A stretch of DNA of 64,000 bases from Aneurinibacillus uraniidurans (GCF_028471905.1 NZ_CP116902.1:1400501-1464500); one strand, 5' to 3'; positions 25,001-35,431 are shown, numbered from the stretch's first letter. The notes: a model not told the origin generated them from the sequence alone. A program made the numbers and translations.

Positions 25001-28000
25001 ATGGCTATCTCTTTAGAAAAATCACTCTATAATCGTCAAAAAGTAATAGATAATGTTAAAGAAGAAATAATCGGCCCTGGACAAATTAGGGACCACTACA
25101 CAAAGTTTAATCCTATTGGTTCCACAACTTTTGAATCGAGAGAAGAATTATACAAACCTTACTATTGGGAAGTTGGCGGGATAAAAGAAGAAATACTTCA
25201 AAGAGAAACTCCGACTCAGAGATATGTTAGTGGACATTTGTTTCCATTAGGTACAAGCGAAAATGATGAAGCGGCCCTTGAAATTTTAATCGGTAAAGAG
25301 TCTAATGAGATTCAGGATAACGAGGAGATAGATAAGTTATTTGAGCATAAGGAAGGACTAGAGACAACTGAAGATTACGGTGAGGTAGAATTATTTCCTC
25401 AAAAAAGTGATTTTATGCCTTCAACCATGGGATTAACATTTTGTGTTGATAAAGATCTTCCAGAATTAAAAGTTAGGATAGAAGGAGGAACTTATACGCC
25501 GCATAATGTGAGGGTAAAAGGAGAGAGTAATACTGTTCAATGGTGGCTAAGAGAGACGATTGAGGGTCTATGGGATTTACCGTTAAATGAACTTATTAAC
25601 CAAAGACAGTTGGAAAAAATGGTTGATATGAATAATAAAAAAGGAGAAAGGATCAGCCAGTATCAAATTAAATTTCAGGCGCGTCTTCGTGAGGTGAACG
25701 ATAAAAATATCATAACAATAAGCGTTACAAATCAATCGAAAGTTCCAAAACTTAATGGACAACAATTAATTTTGTTTCAAGCAGTAATGAGTATCAGTAC
25801 TCCTGAGAATTACGCGTTTTCTGTTTATCCAAAGCAATATCAAATGAAAAAGATATTGAGTGAAGAAGAGGCTTCATCTGAACTTCTTTATCGGAACGAA
25901 GGAGTATATGCTTTTGGTCATGGTTGTGCAGCACATTGGAAACAAAATTATTCAAATGTTCAGCAAATTAACACTACCTTTATGCCAGAATATGAAACAC
26001 TTAGTATGACACCGAACGTTTTTATAAAACAAGGAGGGAGGGAGGTAGAGCTTGAAATTAAAATGAGTGACTTAGCAGGCCTTTCCTCTAATACACATCC
26101 TAAAGAAATTTTACAACCTCTGATTGACGGGTACAAAGATTGGATTTCGTCTAAACGAAAAGAAATAGTTAAACTTCCAGAACCTTTACAGAGTGTAGCA
26201 ACCAAACATATGGAGCTATGTGAAGAAAGTTTAAATAGAATGTTAAGAGGTCTTGAGTTGCTTCAGGACCCCAAAATTTTGGAGGCCTTCCGACTAGCGA
26301 ACACAGCTATACTTTTACAACAAGAAAACGGAAAGGTAAAACGTTTCGGTCGAGTTCAAGACAAACAAATTGTCTTCAATAAACTTATTAGAGATAGTGT
26401 ATCAGATGAAAATATTCTTAAAAACGCAAGTAATACATGGAGAGCGTTTCAAATTGCTTTCATTTTGATGTCTATAGAATCACTAGTAGATGAAGCAAGT
26501 GATTCTAGGGAAATTGTTGATTTGATTTGGTTTCCCACCGGTGGAGGTAAGACGGAAGCCTATTTAGGTGTTGCTGCTTTTCAAATGATTCTTAGACGTC
26601 TTAGAAATCCTATGGATGCAGGCGTAGATATCATGATGAGGTACACTTTACGTCTCTTAACCGCAGACCAATTTCAGAGGTCTTCTAGGTTAATTTGTTC
26701 CTTAGAGTATTTACGGAAAAAGAGTCATAGTAAACTAGGTGATCTGCCGTTCTCGATTGGAATTTGGGTAGGTTCCAAAACTACACCTAATAATAATAAA
26801 GCAGCCAAAACAGCTCTTAGTAAACTTCAAAAAAATGAAAAGAATGCTCCGCAATTTATTGTAAACAATTGTCCATGGTGTGGTGCTCATTTAGGGTATT
26901 ACGAAGATAAGGGTAGTAAGAAGAACCCTTACTTTGGTTATAAAATTTCGGATAATGATAGGTTGACAATACATTGTCCGGATAATAGTTGTGATTTTCA
27001 TGATGAACTTCCAATTTATATAGTAGATGAGACCATATACCAAAAGAGACCTACCTTCTTAATAGGGACAGTTGATAAGTTTGTTCAATTGGTTTGGCAG
27101 CCTAAAGCAAGAGCATTGTTTGGGATTGATCAAGAAGGAGCGAGATTTGTTAATCCTCCATCGTTAATAGTACAAGACGAATTACATTTAATTTCAGGAC
27201 CATTAGGTACACTTACAGGGTTATTTGAAACCCTGGTTGAAGAACTGTGCCTAAAAAATGTAAATGATAGGATTATTAAACCTAAAATAATTGCTGCTAC
27301 TGCAACTATAAAACAATTTGAGGAGCAAGCGCTTGCTTTGTTTGGTAGGAAAAAGGCACGTTTGTTTCCGAGCCCAGGGTTGGAAAGCGAAGATTCATTT
27401 TTTGCAACTCCAGCGATTAATAAAGAAAACGGCAAACCAATGCCCGGAAGAAAATATGTTGGAGTTTATACAACAACCGTTCGTATCATGATGTCTCAAG
27501 TCATGACCTTTTCGTCTATTCTCCAATCTTCTACGGAAATAAATGAGGATGAGAGAGATCCATACTGGACATTACTAGCATTTTATAATACTTTACGTGA
27601 GCTTGGTGGAGGATTAACTTTATCGCAAACTGACATACCTCAATATTCCGGGGCCATGTCAATGAGAAAGGGTACTCTTAAGAATATTAGATATACTAAT
27701 AACGTTTTACAATTATCTTCAGGAAAACAAAGCCATGAAATCTCCAAAACTATTGATGACTTAAAAGTAACTTATAACTCTAGTATGGAAAAAGAAAGAG
27801 ACACTACTATCGATTTGTGTTTAGCATCGAATATTATCGAAGTAGGTGTGGATATTGACCGACTTTCTGTTATGGCAATAGTAGGTCAACCTAAAATGAC
27901 TGCACAGTATATTCAGGTAAGTGGGCGTGTAGGACGTCGTTGGTGGGAGAGACCGGGATTAATATTTACTTTATATTCAAATACGAAGTCTAGGGATAAA

Positions 28001-28528
28001 TCTCACTTTGAGCACTTTAGAGAGTATCATCAAAAGTTATATGCTCAAGTTGAATCTACAAGTGTTACTCCTTTTTCAGACTCCTGCTTGGATAGAGGAT
28101 TACACGCAGTTGTTATTGGGTACATGCGGCAAGCATTAAATGATGATGTGGCAAGGACACCTGACTGGGATGAAATAAAAAAGCAATTGCATAGTAAGAT
28201 TATACCTTTCTATAATCGTTTGATTGATAGAGCGAAACTTGTTGACCCAGAACAAGTAGATGAACTTAAAAGTAGATTTCTTTCAATATTGAAAAGACTT
28301 GAGCGTGGTGGATATACTGCTTGGAAAGTTGATGCTAAAGTGAATGGTTATATGTATTCAGCAGGTACAACCATCCCGCAAATTCTCAAAAGTAAAGCAG
28401 AACCGATGATAAATACAATGAGAAATGTGGATTCAGAATGTAGAGGACTTATTGCATCAATATACCAATCGGACTTAGATGATAATAGCAGTGAGAATGA
28501 AAGTGGTTGGGAGGCATTATTTTCATGA
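25001..28528 (+). CDS. drmA: DISARM helicase DrmA
   Basis: A 1175-aa SF2 helicase. Motif I is DLIWFPTGGGKTEAYLGVAA (about residues 507-526). Motif II is IVQDELHLISGPLGTLTGLF (about 723-742), with a DELH box. C-terminal motifs are NIIEVGVDIDRLSVMAIVGQ and TAQYIQVSGRVGRRWW (about 944-985). A zinc-ribbon-like insertion with CPWC and CPDNSC lies near residues 623-665. WFPTGGGKTEAYLG followed by a DUF1998 partner is typical of DrmA. In DISARM it forms a complex with DrmB that loads on incoming DNA. The ATG follows AAAGGG. drmB overlaps its stop codon. Confidence 0.88.
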   Translation: MAISLEKSLYNRQKVIDNVKEEIIGPGQIRDHYTKFNPIGSTTFESREELYKPYYWEVGGIKEEILQRETPTQRYVSGHLFPLGTSENDEAALEILIGKESNEIQDNEEIDKLFEHKEGLETTEDYGEVELFPQKSDFMPSTMGLTFCVDKDLPELKVRIEGGTYTPHNVRVKGESNTVQWWLRETIEGLWDLPLNELINQRQLEKMVDMNNKKGERISQYQIKFQARLREVNDKNIITISVTNQSKVPKLNGQQLILFQAVMSISTPENYAFSVYPKQYQMKKILSEEEASSELLYRNEGVYAFGHGCAAHWKQNYSNVQQINTTFMPEYETLSMTPNVFIKQGGREVELEIKMSDLAGLSSNTHPKEILQPLIDGYKDWISSKRKEIVKLPEPLQSVATKHMELCEESLNRMLRGLELLQDPKILEAFRLANTAILLQQENGKVKRFGRVQDKQIVFNKLIRDSVSDENILKNASNTWRAFQIAFILMSIESLVDEASDSREIVDLIWFPTGGGKTEAYLGVAAFQMILRRLRNPMDAGVDIMMRYTLRLLTADQFQRSSRLICSLEYLRKKSHSKLGDLPFSIGIWVGSKTTPNNNKAAKTALSKLQKNEKNAPQFIVNNCPWCGAHLGYYEDKGSKKNPYFGYKISDNDRLTIHCPDNSCDFHDELPIYIVDETIYQKRPTFLIGTVDKFVQLVWQPKARALFGIDQEGARFVNPPSLIVQDELHLISGPLGTLTGLFETLVEELCLKNVNDRIIKPKIIAATATIKQFEEQALALFGRKKARLFPSPGLESEDSFFATPAINKENGKPMPGRKYVGVYTTTVRIMMSQVMTFSSILQSSTEINEDERDPYWTLLAFYNTLRELGGGLTLSQTDIPQYSGAMSMRKGTLKNIRYTNNVLQLSSGKQSHEISKTIDDLKVTYNSSMEKERDTTIDLCLASNIIEVGVDIDRLSVMAIVGQPKMTAQYIQVSGRVGRRWWERPGLIFTLYSNTKSRDKSHFEHFREYHQKLYAQVESTSVTPFSDSCLDRGLHAVVIGYMRQALNDDVARTPDWDEIKKQLHSKIIPFYNRLIDRAKLVDPEQVDELKSRFLSILKRLERGGYTAWKVDAKVNGYMYSAGTTIPQILKSKAEPMINTMRNVDSECRGLIASIYQSDLDDNSSENESGWEALFS

Positions 28529-30435
28529 GAGACTTACCTTTGAGAAGAGGACAACTTGTTACAACTTTTGGTCCGGGTGCCTTAGTTATTAGTCCAGAAG
28601 GAGAATCAGCAATGATTGGTTCCCTTGATAAATGGTACTATGATAAAAATGAAAATCGTATTGAATCCTTTGAGGAATTTGAAATTCAAGAGCCGAGATT
28701 AAGATCCTTGTTAAAGGTAAAACAACTTTTATTGCCTCCCGATTTTAGGCCGAGTTACCAATATAAAGGTGTTGGTAAAGCGATAACCCAGACTAATACA
28801 GATTTATATATTCCATTGTTACGCTTTCCAACATGGCATTACTGTCCTGTTTGTAAAACGTTGCATCAAACATCTATGGCCTCTAGAACTAGTTGGTTGG
28901 ATTGTAAAGAATGTAAAAAGCAAAGGAAAATGATACAAGTACCTTTTGTAATTTTGTGTGAACATGGTCACATCTCAGACTTTCCTTGGAGGGAGTGGGT
29001 TCATGGCGATGAAAATACAAACTGCAGAGGACTAATGAAACTTGTTTCTACAGGTGGGGCAACATTAGATTCTTTGAAGGTTAAATGTAGTTGTAGCAAA
29101 GGTACTGAAAGGTCCCTAAAGGGAATTATGTCACGAAAAACCACTTCCGATTTAGATGAGAGTGGAATCAGTGAATTGAGTAGAATGTTAAATAAAAAAA
29201 CAAATGAGTTATATAAATGTCCAGGTAAAATGCCTTGGTACGGAACAGAGAATGATAAAGAAAGTTGTTCCTCCTTTCCAATAGCAGCATTAAAAAATTC
29301 TGTTAATGTTTATTTTTCTAATACAATAAGTGCAATTCATCTACCGGGAGAGCACAACATAGAAGTAGAGAACCTAATAGATATGTTTGAGAGGTATGGT
29401 ATAACTTCTTCTTGGCTAAGCGATTTTGAGAAAATCGAAGATAAGATTAAGATAGCGAAAAAATTATGTCCTCCTGAAATAAATGAGTATAATGATTCTG
29501 ATATTGAACTTGCAATACTATATATTGAAGGTGCAGTAGGAGAAGATCAAGAAACACCTGAACAAATTAATACTAGAAGGGCAGAAATTGAGTTAAGAAA
29601 AAAAGAATTTGAAACATTAATAAAGGAAGTAGACACTAAAAACCTAAAGGTTAGAAAGGATTGGACTAATACACAAGAATCTAATTATGACATATCGATA
29701 AATTTTAATATAATTAATAGAGTTACAAAGTTAAAAGAAACTATTGCTTTAACAGGTTTTAGTAGACTAAGTACGCGTGAAAATGAGGGTGGAAATCAAA
29801 TAGGAAATGGAAAAAAGTTATTGTTTAAGGATCCGATTCTTCCAAATAATAATTGGTTACCTGCATATAAAGTTTATGGCGAAGGAATATTTTTCACTTT
29901 AAATTTAGAGAAATTAATTACTTGGGAGCAAAGAACAGACGTTTCTAGATATTTCAATAAATTAATAACTCGAATTGAAAAAAGAGGGGCAAATGTAGAA
30001 GATGCTCTACTAAAACCTAGAAATATTCTCTTGCACACCTTGTCACACATAATCATAGATGAACTCGCTTTAACTTGTGGTTATAATTCTGCATCTCTCC
30101 GTGAACGCCTTTATTTTAATGAGGATCAATGTGGTACTTTAATTTATACTTCATCAGGCGACGTTGATGGTACCTTTGGAGGACTGGTTAGAATGGGAAA
30201 GAAAGAAAGGTTCTTTCCAATAGTTGGAAAGGCTATTGATAAAGCAAGATGGTGTAGTTCAGATCCGGTTTGTTCTGAAATTGGTAAAATTTCCGGACAA
30301 GGGGTAAATAATTTTAATGGTGCTGCTTGTCATAGTTGTTCATACCTCCCTGAAACTTCATGTGAATTGAGGAATTTATTTTTGGATAGGACTCTATTAA
30401 TTGATCCTCAAATGGGTTTTTTTAATATTAGTTAG
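28525..30435 (+). CDS. drmB: DISARM DUF1998 protein DrmB
   Basis: 636 aa, starting at the ATG that overlaps the drmA stop (ATGA) with GGGAGG upstream. Opening phrase LRRGQLVTTFGPGALVI is typical of DrmB. N-terminal cysteine pairs (CPVCKTLH, CKECKKQ) suggest a zinc site. The C-terminal DUF1998 domain holds HTLSHIIIDELALTCGY (about residue 510), GTLIYTSSGDVDGTFGGLVR and a second cysteine cluster with CSSDPVC, CHSCSYLPETSC and RNLFLDRTLL. It partners the DrmA helicase. A strong terminator follows, so no drmC belongs to this transcript. Confidence 0.87.
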   Translation: MRDLPLRRGQLVTTFGPGALVISPEGESAMIGSLDKWYYDKNENRIESFEEFEIQEPRLRSLLKVKQLLLPPDFRPSYQYKGVGKAITQTNTDLYIPLLRFPTWHYCPVCKTLHQTSMASRTSWLDCKECKKQRKMIQVPFVILCEHGHISDFPWREWVHGDENTNCRGLMKLVSTGGATLDSLKVKCSCSKGTERSLKGIMSRKTTSDLDESGISELSRMLNKKTNELYKCPGKMPWYGTENDKESCSSFPIAALKNSVNVYFSNTISAIHLPGEHNIEVENLIDMFERYGITSSWLSDFEKIEDKIKIAKKLCPPEINEYNDSDIELAILYIEGAVGEDQETPEQINTRRAEIELRKKEFETLIKEVDTKNLKVRKDWTNTQESNYDISINFNIINRVTKLKETIALTGFSRLSTRENEGGNQIGNGKKLLFKDPILPNNNWLPAYKVYGEGIFFTLNLEKLITWEQRTDVSRYFNKLITRIEKRGANVEDALLKPRNILLHTLSHIIIDELALTCGYNSASLRERLYFNEDQCGTLIYTSSGDVDGTFGGLVRMGKKERFFPIVGKAIDKARWCSSDPVCSEIGKISGQGVNNFNGAACHSCSYLPETSCELRNLFLDRTLLIDPQMGFFNIS

Positions 30436-30446
30436 CTTATTACACT

Positions 30447-30482
30447 TGTCCGATGTTGGTATAACCAGCATCGGACATTTTA
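30447..30482 (+). terminator. Terminator of the DISARM-like operon
   Basis: TGTCCGATGTTGG pairs with CCAGCATCGGACA (one G-T pair) around TATAA, followed by TTTTAG. Confidence 0.75.
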
Positions 30483-30627
30483 GATCATTGTTGTTAACAC
30501 CGGCATTTTTTCCTTAAAACCACCGTTTTAAAACTTCTTAGAAGGCACTATGATGAGAAATCTTCTTTTTAGCTTTTTTAACATCTTCATTTGGTGAACT
30601 TACTCTTCGAGCTTTTTTCCTGCTACG

Positions 30628-30786
30628 TTACGATATCATGGGTAGTTTTGTTAGCATGCTATTCCAAATCGAACCACGAGACTTTTTGTCGTTTTTTGGC
30701 GAATAATTCATGAAGAATTTTAATATATCTTGCAGGATAATAGGAGTAGTGCTAAAGTCAATGTTCTTTCTATCGTATTCTAGACT
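30628..30786 (-). other. Possible gene remnant downstream of drmB
   Basis: The stretch 30483-30866 has no intact gene. On the minus strand a 52-codon frame reads SLEYDRKNIDFSTTPIILQD and then ILKFFMNYSPKNDKKSRGSI, ending LTKLPMIS. A second short frame below it ends KKISHHSAF. The amino-acid texture looks protein-coding, but there is no start, ribosome site or recognised family. Treat it as a decayed gene at low confidence. Confidence 0.25.
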
Positions 30787-30866
30787 TCAAAAAGATTTCA
30801 TATGAAAGATATGTATTAAGGGGTAGGAGTCGACATTTTGTTTAAAAGTCAAGGGGAGGATTATTT

Positions 30867-31259
30867 ATGCCAACAGCAGGAGATACCTTTATTACAACGT
30901 TGAAACGAGCACATCTAGAATGGGGAGCCCACCGGTATACTAGTTCAAGGGGAACTGTATATGGGGAAGGTTACTTACAAATACCGAGACGAGAGGCAAG
31001 GCATATTGGAATTTATAACAGTAATCACCCCTATGCTCGATATACTTTTAATTGCAGTTCTGTAGATGGATTTTTACAGAATGTCACTTTAAAGGCATCG
31101 GGTTGCAGTAGAGCTGGGGATGCTTATGCGAAGCAGTTTCAAGGTAGTGGCAACTTAAAATTGCTCGGGGATTGGTTTAACTACGTAGGTGCCCAAATAG
31201 GAGATAAAGTTAGAATTAGTTGGATAAGTCCAACAGACATTGAAATTGAAAAAATATAA
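30867..31259 (+). CDS. Small possible DNA-binding protein (130 aa)
   Basis: GGGGAGGA precedes the ATG. The product has no membrane segment. It has conserved-looking phrases GEGYLQIPRREARHIGIYNS, LKASGCSRAGDAYAKQFQGS and LGAQIGDKVRI-type ending (VGAQIGDKVRISWISPTDIE). The pattern of a short barrel with GDKVRI near the end recalls B3-like/double-psi DNA-binding domains found attached to restriction enzymes. That similarity is inferred by eye. It lies 430 bp after drmB, so it could be an island accessory protein, but it is separated by a terminator. Confidence 0.6.
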   Translation: MPTAGDTFITTLKRAHLEWGAHRYTSSRGTVYGEGYLQIPRREARHIGIYNSNHPYARYTFNCSSVDGFLQNVTLKASGCSRAGDAYAKQFQGSGNLKLLGDWFNYVGAQIGDKVRISWISPTDIEIEKI

Positions 31260-32027
31260 TTGTTGTAAAAATATACTTTATGAAGTTGAAGAAATGATAG
31301 GCAGAGAACTATTTCAGCTTATTTTCCTTGATCATAGAGGATTTATGAAGGCGCCCCAGGTTCTAGAAGCAGAAGATTATACATTGGATAAAGTGTTAGA
31401 TGACATAGAAATAGCAAGGCAAACTCTTTGTTTAACAGATTTCATTATATTGGGGCACCCGTGACACGCTTTCATGGCTTTGGAATATGCAAGAAAATAT
31501 CCTGAACATGTCCAAAAAGTTATCTTGTTAAATTCAGCACCTACAAATAGCCAGGAAAGGCAGCATGAAAGTTGTGTATTTTTTAATGAGACGGCAAGTC
31601 CGGAAAGAAAGAGACAGTTTGAAAAGGATATTGCTTTATTAGAAAGTGACATCAAGCAGGACCCTGAACGACGATTTGTCCGCATATGTATTTGTATGGG
31701 AGCGTACAGTTTTACGATTATACATTTGACGCGGTGCATATGTGGGATGGAGTATAAACGAATATGCCAATTATTGATTGTTTGTGAGGAGAGGCGTTCG
31801 GAGAGTTAAATCTTATACAGTCACTGAACACTTTCAATAAACCAGTGTTTATTAGTTTAGGCAGATATGATTATTTGGTAGGGCCTGTTTCACTTTGGGA
31901 CTCTATTGATGACACGTATAATCATGTGAAGAAAGTAATTTTTGAGCATAGTGGACATAATCCTATGTTTGAAGAACCTCAATCCTTTGATCGAGAACTA
32001 ATCAAGTGGATTTGTGAGGGCAAATAA
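31260..32027 (+). pseudogene. Decayed alpha/beta hydrolase (proline iminopeptidase-like)
   Basis: Three frames together rebuild an alpha/beta hydrolase. IFLDHRGF is typical of prolyl iminopeptidases. FIILGHP then TGA then HAFMALEYARKYPEHVQKVI follows where GHSxGA..A should be, so the nucleophile is lost and a stop inserted at about 31462. A frameshift near 31680 follows (YLYGSVQFYDYTFDAVHMWD in the other frame), with two more stops. The end is intact: KPVFISLGRYDYLVGP and SGHNPMFEEPQSFDRELIKW with the catalytic Asp and His. The N-terminal region is also missing. Confidence 0.85.
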
Positions 32028-32049
32028 GAATTTTATATATGATTCAACG

Positions 32050-32103
32050 AAAGGGCTGACCCAAACGTCTAACTAGACGAATGGGTGACAGCCTCTTTTT
32101 CTT
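32050..32103. terminator. Hairpin terminator
   Basis: An interrupted stem pairs GGCTG/CAGCC, ACCCA/TGGGT and CGTCT/AGACG, then CTTTTT. It lies between a pseudogene and the converging YetF gene. Confidence 0.7.
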
Positions 32104-32118
32104 GTTTTCGGGTTCCAT

Positions 32119-32829
32119 TCATTCCTTATCAATCGGAGAAGAAATATGATCTTCATATCGATCAAAATACAGGTGCCCATTTGTCCCCATAACAGCGTAA
32201 CAAACATCAGATAGAATCAATCCGCGTTTCGATACCTCTCTTACGATCCAGTCTGTCGTCAGCTGCTGCTGATGTAAGTTCTTTTCCATAATTTCGCCTT
32301 CTATAATTAACTCAACAGGAAACCGTACAGTAGATGGTGGATTCAAAGCTAAATCCTGTATCGTTACATGACGGAAGGCTGGCTTTTTTAATACGGATAA
32401 AGTGCCATTGGTTTCGAGGATAGCGTAGTCCACTTCCTCAACATTAAAGATATCTTTTTCTCTTAATCCCTGATTTAAAGAATCAAATGTATATTTCAAT
32501 TTCCGCATGTTTTGTTCTAGTATTTTGCCATTTTGTATGACAACTGTTGGTTCTCCTACTATCCACTTTCTTGCTTTACGGCTTCGTAATGCAAGGAAAG
32601 TCAAAGCCAAAGCAATTCCACTGAATATCAGCAAAGAAATGACAAAATATAAGAATTTTATTTTAATATTAAAAACTGTATTACCTGCAATGGATCCTAA
32701 TGTGATCGCAGCAACAAATTGATGATACGTCATTTGGGCAATCATTTGTTTGCCAATTACGTGTGCCAGTAACATAAGTGAGAGGAACGCTACGAAGGCT
32801 CTCATCATGATTTCAATAATATCGGACAT
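32119..32829 (-). CDS. YetF/DUF421 family membrane protein
   Basis: A 236-aa protein. The N-terminal half holds three transmembrane segments with the family phrase FVAAITLGSIAGNTVF (about residues 38-53). The cytoplasmic half has VVIQNGKILEQNMRKLKYTF and VDYAILETNGTLSVLKKP, the YetF/YrbG alpha-beta domain. Members in spore formers have been linked to the spore and forespore membrane; the function of most is unclear. The ribosome site is AAGGGGGGAT. It is monocistronic. Confidence 0.9.
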   Translation of the reverse strand: MSDIIEIMMRAFVAFLSLMLLAHVIGKQMIAQMTYHQFVAAITLGSIAGNTVFNIKIKFLYFVISLLIFSGIALALTFLALRSRKARKWIVGEPTVVIQNGKILEQNMRKLKYTFDSLNQGLREKDIFNVEEVDYAILETNGTLSVLKKPAFRHVTIQDLALNPPSTVRFPVELIIEGEIMEKNLHQQQLTTDWIVREVSKRGLILSDVCYAVMGTNGHLYFDRYEDHISSPIDKE

Positions 32830-32932
32830 GTATAATCCCCCCTTAAAACTGGAGAATTCTCCATATTATTGTGTTACTTTGGGCAATTTTTCAAACACGT
32901 TGCTTACGATAATCCAAAGAAAATGATGGTAA

Positions 32933-32976
32933 AAACAAACAATCCACTGGCTTAGGCTGGTGGATTGTTTGTTTTT
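32933..32976. terminator. Bidirectional terminator
   Basis: AAACAAACAATCCACTGG pairs with CTGGTGGATTGTTTGTTT around a short loop, with poly-T on the plus strand and poly-A before it. Confidence 0.85.
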
Positions 32977-32981
32977 ACATG

Positions 32982-33251
32982 TTAATAAAGGGTGGGAACT
33001 GGAGGACATGCGACTGCATCAAGAAATCGTGGATCAATTCCATAAAACATCCAGAATAGGCCGTTCCATCTATAACCTGAGATTTCACCGTATTCTACTC
33101 GTGTAGGATAAAACCAGAACTGATCCCCGGTAAGGAGCCACACATACGTGTACTGATGTACACAATCAATGATATAGGAAACAGTAGGTTTTGGGGGGAT
33201 AAATGGTGGTGGAGGAGATGTTGGCGGTCCCTGTCGTGGCATAGATACCAT
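32982..33251 (-). CDS. Small proline-rich protein with TYVWL/FWFYP motif (89 aa)
   Basis: An N-terminal PPTSPPPPFIPPKP tract is followed by a compact domain CVHQYTYVWLLTGDQFWFYP, GYRWNGLFWMFYGID and ACPPVP. Very similar short aromatic proteins are common in Bacillaceae and Paenibacillaceae and are sometimes mis-annotated as transporters. I recall them as putative spore or surface proteins of unknown role. GGAGTGAATTCG lies upstream. A terminator follows directly. Confidence 0.7.
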   Translation of the reverse strand: MVSMPRQGPPTSPPPPFIPPKPTVSYIIDCVHQYTYVWLLTGDQFWFYPTRVEYGEISGYRWNGLFWMFYGIDPRFLDAVACPPVPTLY

Positions 33252-33341
33252 TCGAATTCACTCCTTTTACATAGGCATTTACCATCTTATGTTGGAATGA
33301 ACGCAGTGGATTGGGCAGATACCTATATGAACGAGATATGA

Positions 33342-34591
<1,250 letters not shown>

Positions 34592-34688
34592 TGATCAAAC
34601 ATAATACACAAGCAAAGGGTGATCAGTACGAAACTTAGTGAAGGGCTGCTGAAAATTATGCAATTCGAGTCGTAACCGATCTGTCTTT

Positions 34689-34844
34689 TTAGTTTTTTTC
34701 GTCCTTATTCTTGCGCGATTTAAATAGATCGAATGCGTCCCAAAGGCTGAAGAAAAACTCTGTAACGGGGTTAAAGATCAGGCGAAATAGAACCCGAAAA
34801 AACATAAAAACAGCATGGAATATGGCTTCTAATAATTCAAGCAT
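34689..34844 (-). CDS. Small hydrophobic protein (51 aa)
   Basis: A short frame starts at an ATG preceded by GAGGTGAAAC and reads MLELLEAIFHAVFMFFRVLF and then RLIFNPVTEFFFSLWDAFDL, ending KSRKNKDEKN. It has one amphipathic/transmembrane helix rich in phenylalanine, then a basic cytoplasmic tail. The good ribosome site and the positive tail favour a real small membrane protein. No family is recognised. It lies in an otherwise empty 420-bp gap. Confidence 0.55.
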   Translation of the reverse strand: MLELLEAIFHAVFMFFRVLFRLIFNPVTEFFFSLWDAFDLFKSRKNKDEKN

Positions 34845-35010
34845 GTTTCACCTCTACAATGAATTCCCCATTCTAGATGACTATCCAGAGAGGGGCTCTT
34901 TGCTCTTTCTAATTGGGAATATTTTATCATGAATAGGGGATGTTTCGGACAAAGAATGCCTAAAGAGGTATAATTATGTATAGATTTGATCTTACAAGGA
35001 GATGGAGAAA

Positions 35011-35301
35011 ATGTTCTTGGTCGTATTAAAATATATCCAACCATTAGAAAAGGTTGAAGCGTATTTAGAAGAGCATGTTGCATTTTTAAACAAGTATTAT
35101 GAGCAATCCAGGTTTATTTTTTCAGGGCGAAGAAACCCAAGGACGGGTGGAGTTATTCTGGCTAATGTAAATACGGAAGCAGAAATACAGGCAATCATTA
35201 AAGAAGACCCTTTCTATGTTAATGAAATTGCCGAATATGATGTAATAGAGTTTATCCCTACAAAATACGATGAAAACTTTGAGGTATTCATAAAGAACTA
35301 A
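35011..35301 (+). CDS. YciI family protein
   Basis: 96 aa from the ATG that lies 9 nt after AAGGAG; the ATG at 35002 touches the ribosome site. It has the YciI fold: FLVVLKYIQPLEKVEAYLEE H, FIFSGRRNPRTGGVILAN and a DPFYVNEIAEYDVIEF end. The conserved histidine of EEHVAFL and the DPF motif are present. The biochemical role of YciI proteins is poorly known. Confidence 0.88.
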   Translation: MFLVVLKYIQPLEKVEAYLEEHVAFLNKYYEQSRFIFSGRRNPRTGGVILANVNTEAEIQAIIKEDPFYVNEIAEYDVIEFIPTKYDENFEVFIKN

Positions 35302-35302
35302 C

Positions 35303-35325
35303 GCACCCATTGTGGTGCTTTTTTG
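35303..35325 (+). terminator. Terminator of the yciI-like gene
   Basis: GCACC pairs with GGTGC across 6 nt, then T6. Confidence 0.7.
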
Positions 35326-35326
35326 T

Positions 35327-35431
35327 TTATGGCGTTCTAAATTGTGGGCATCTATGTAGAATTTCTTTCAGGAGTGATTCGGGGTTCTCATGTTCAAAAA
35401 CAACTTCTTGCCATTCAATTTTTCTGCTCAA
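35327..35431 (-). CDS. Possible tiny protein (34 aa, TTG start)
   Basis: GGGGAGGGAATAAT precedes a TTG that opens MSRKIEWQEVVFEHENPESL, ending LHRCPQFRTP. The ribosome site is strong and well spaced. The product is short, acidic then basic, with no recognised family. It may be a leftover. The rest of the 35302-35634 gap holds only two terminators. Confidence 0.3.
   Translation of the reverse strand: MSRKIEWQEVVFEHENPESLLKEILHRCPQFRTP

Noticed and set aside
21716-31260. CRISPR array or tRNA/attachment site at the island borders
   Set aside because: No regularly spaced repeats and no tRNA-like cloverleaf were found on either side.
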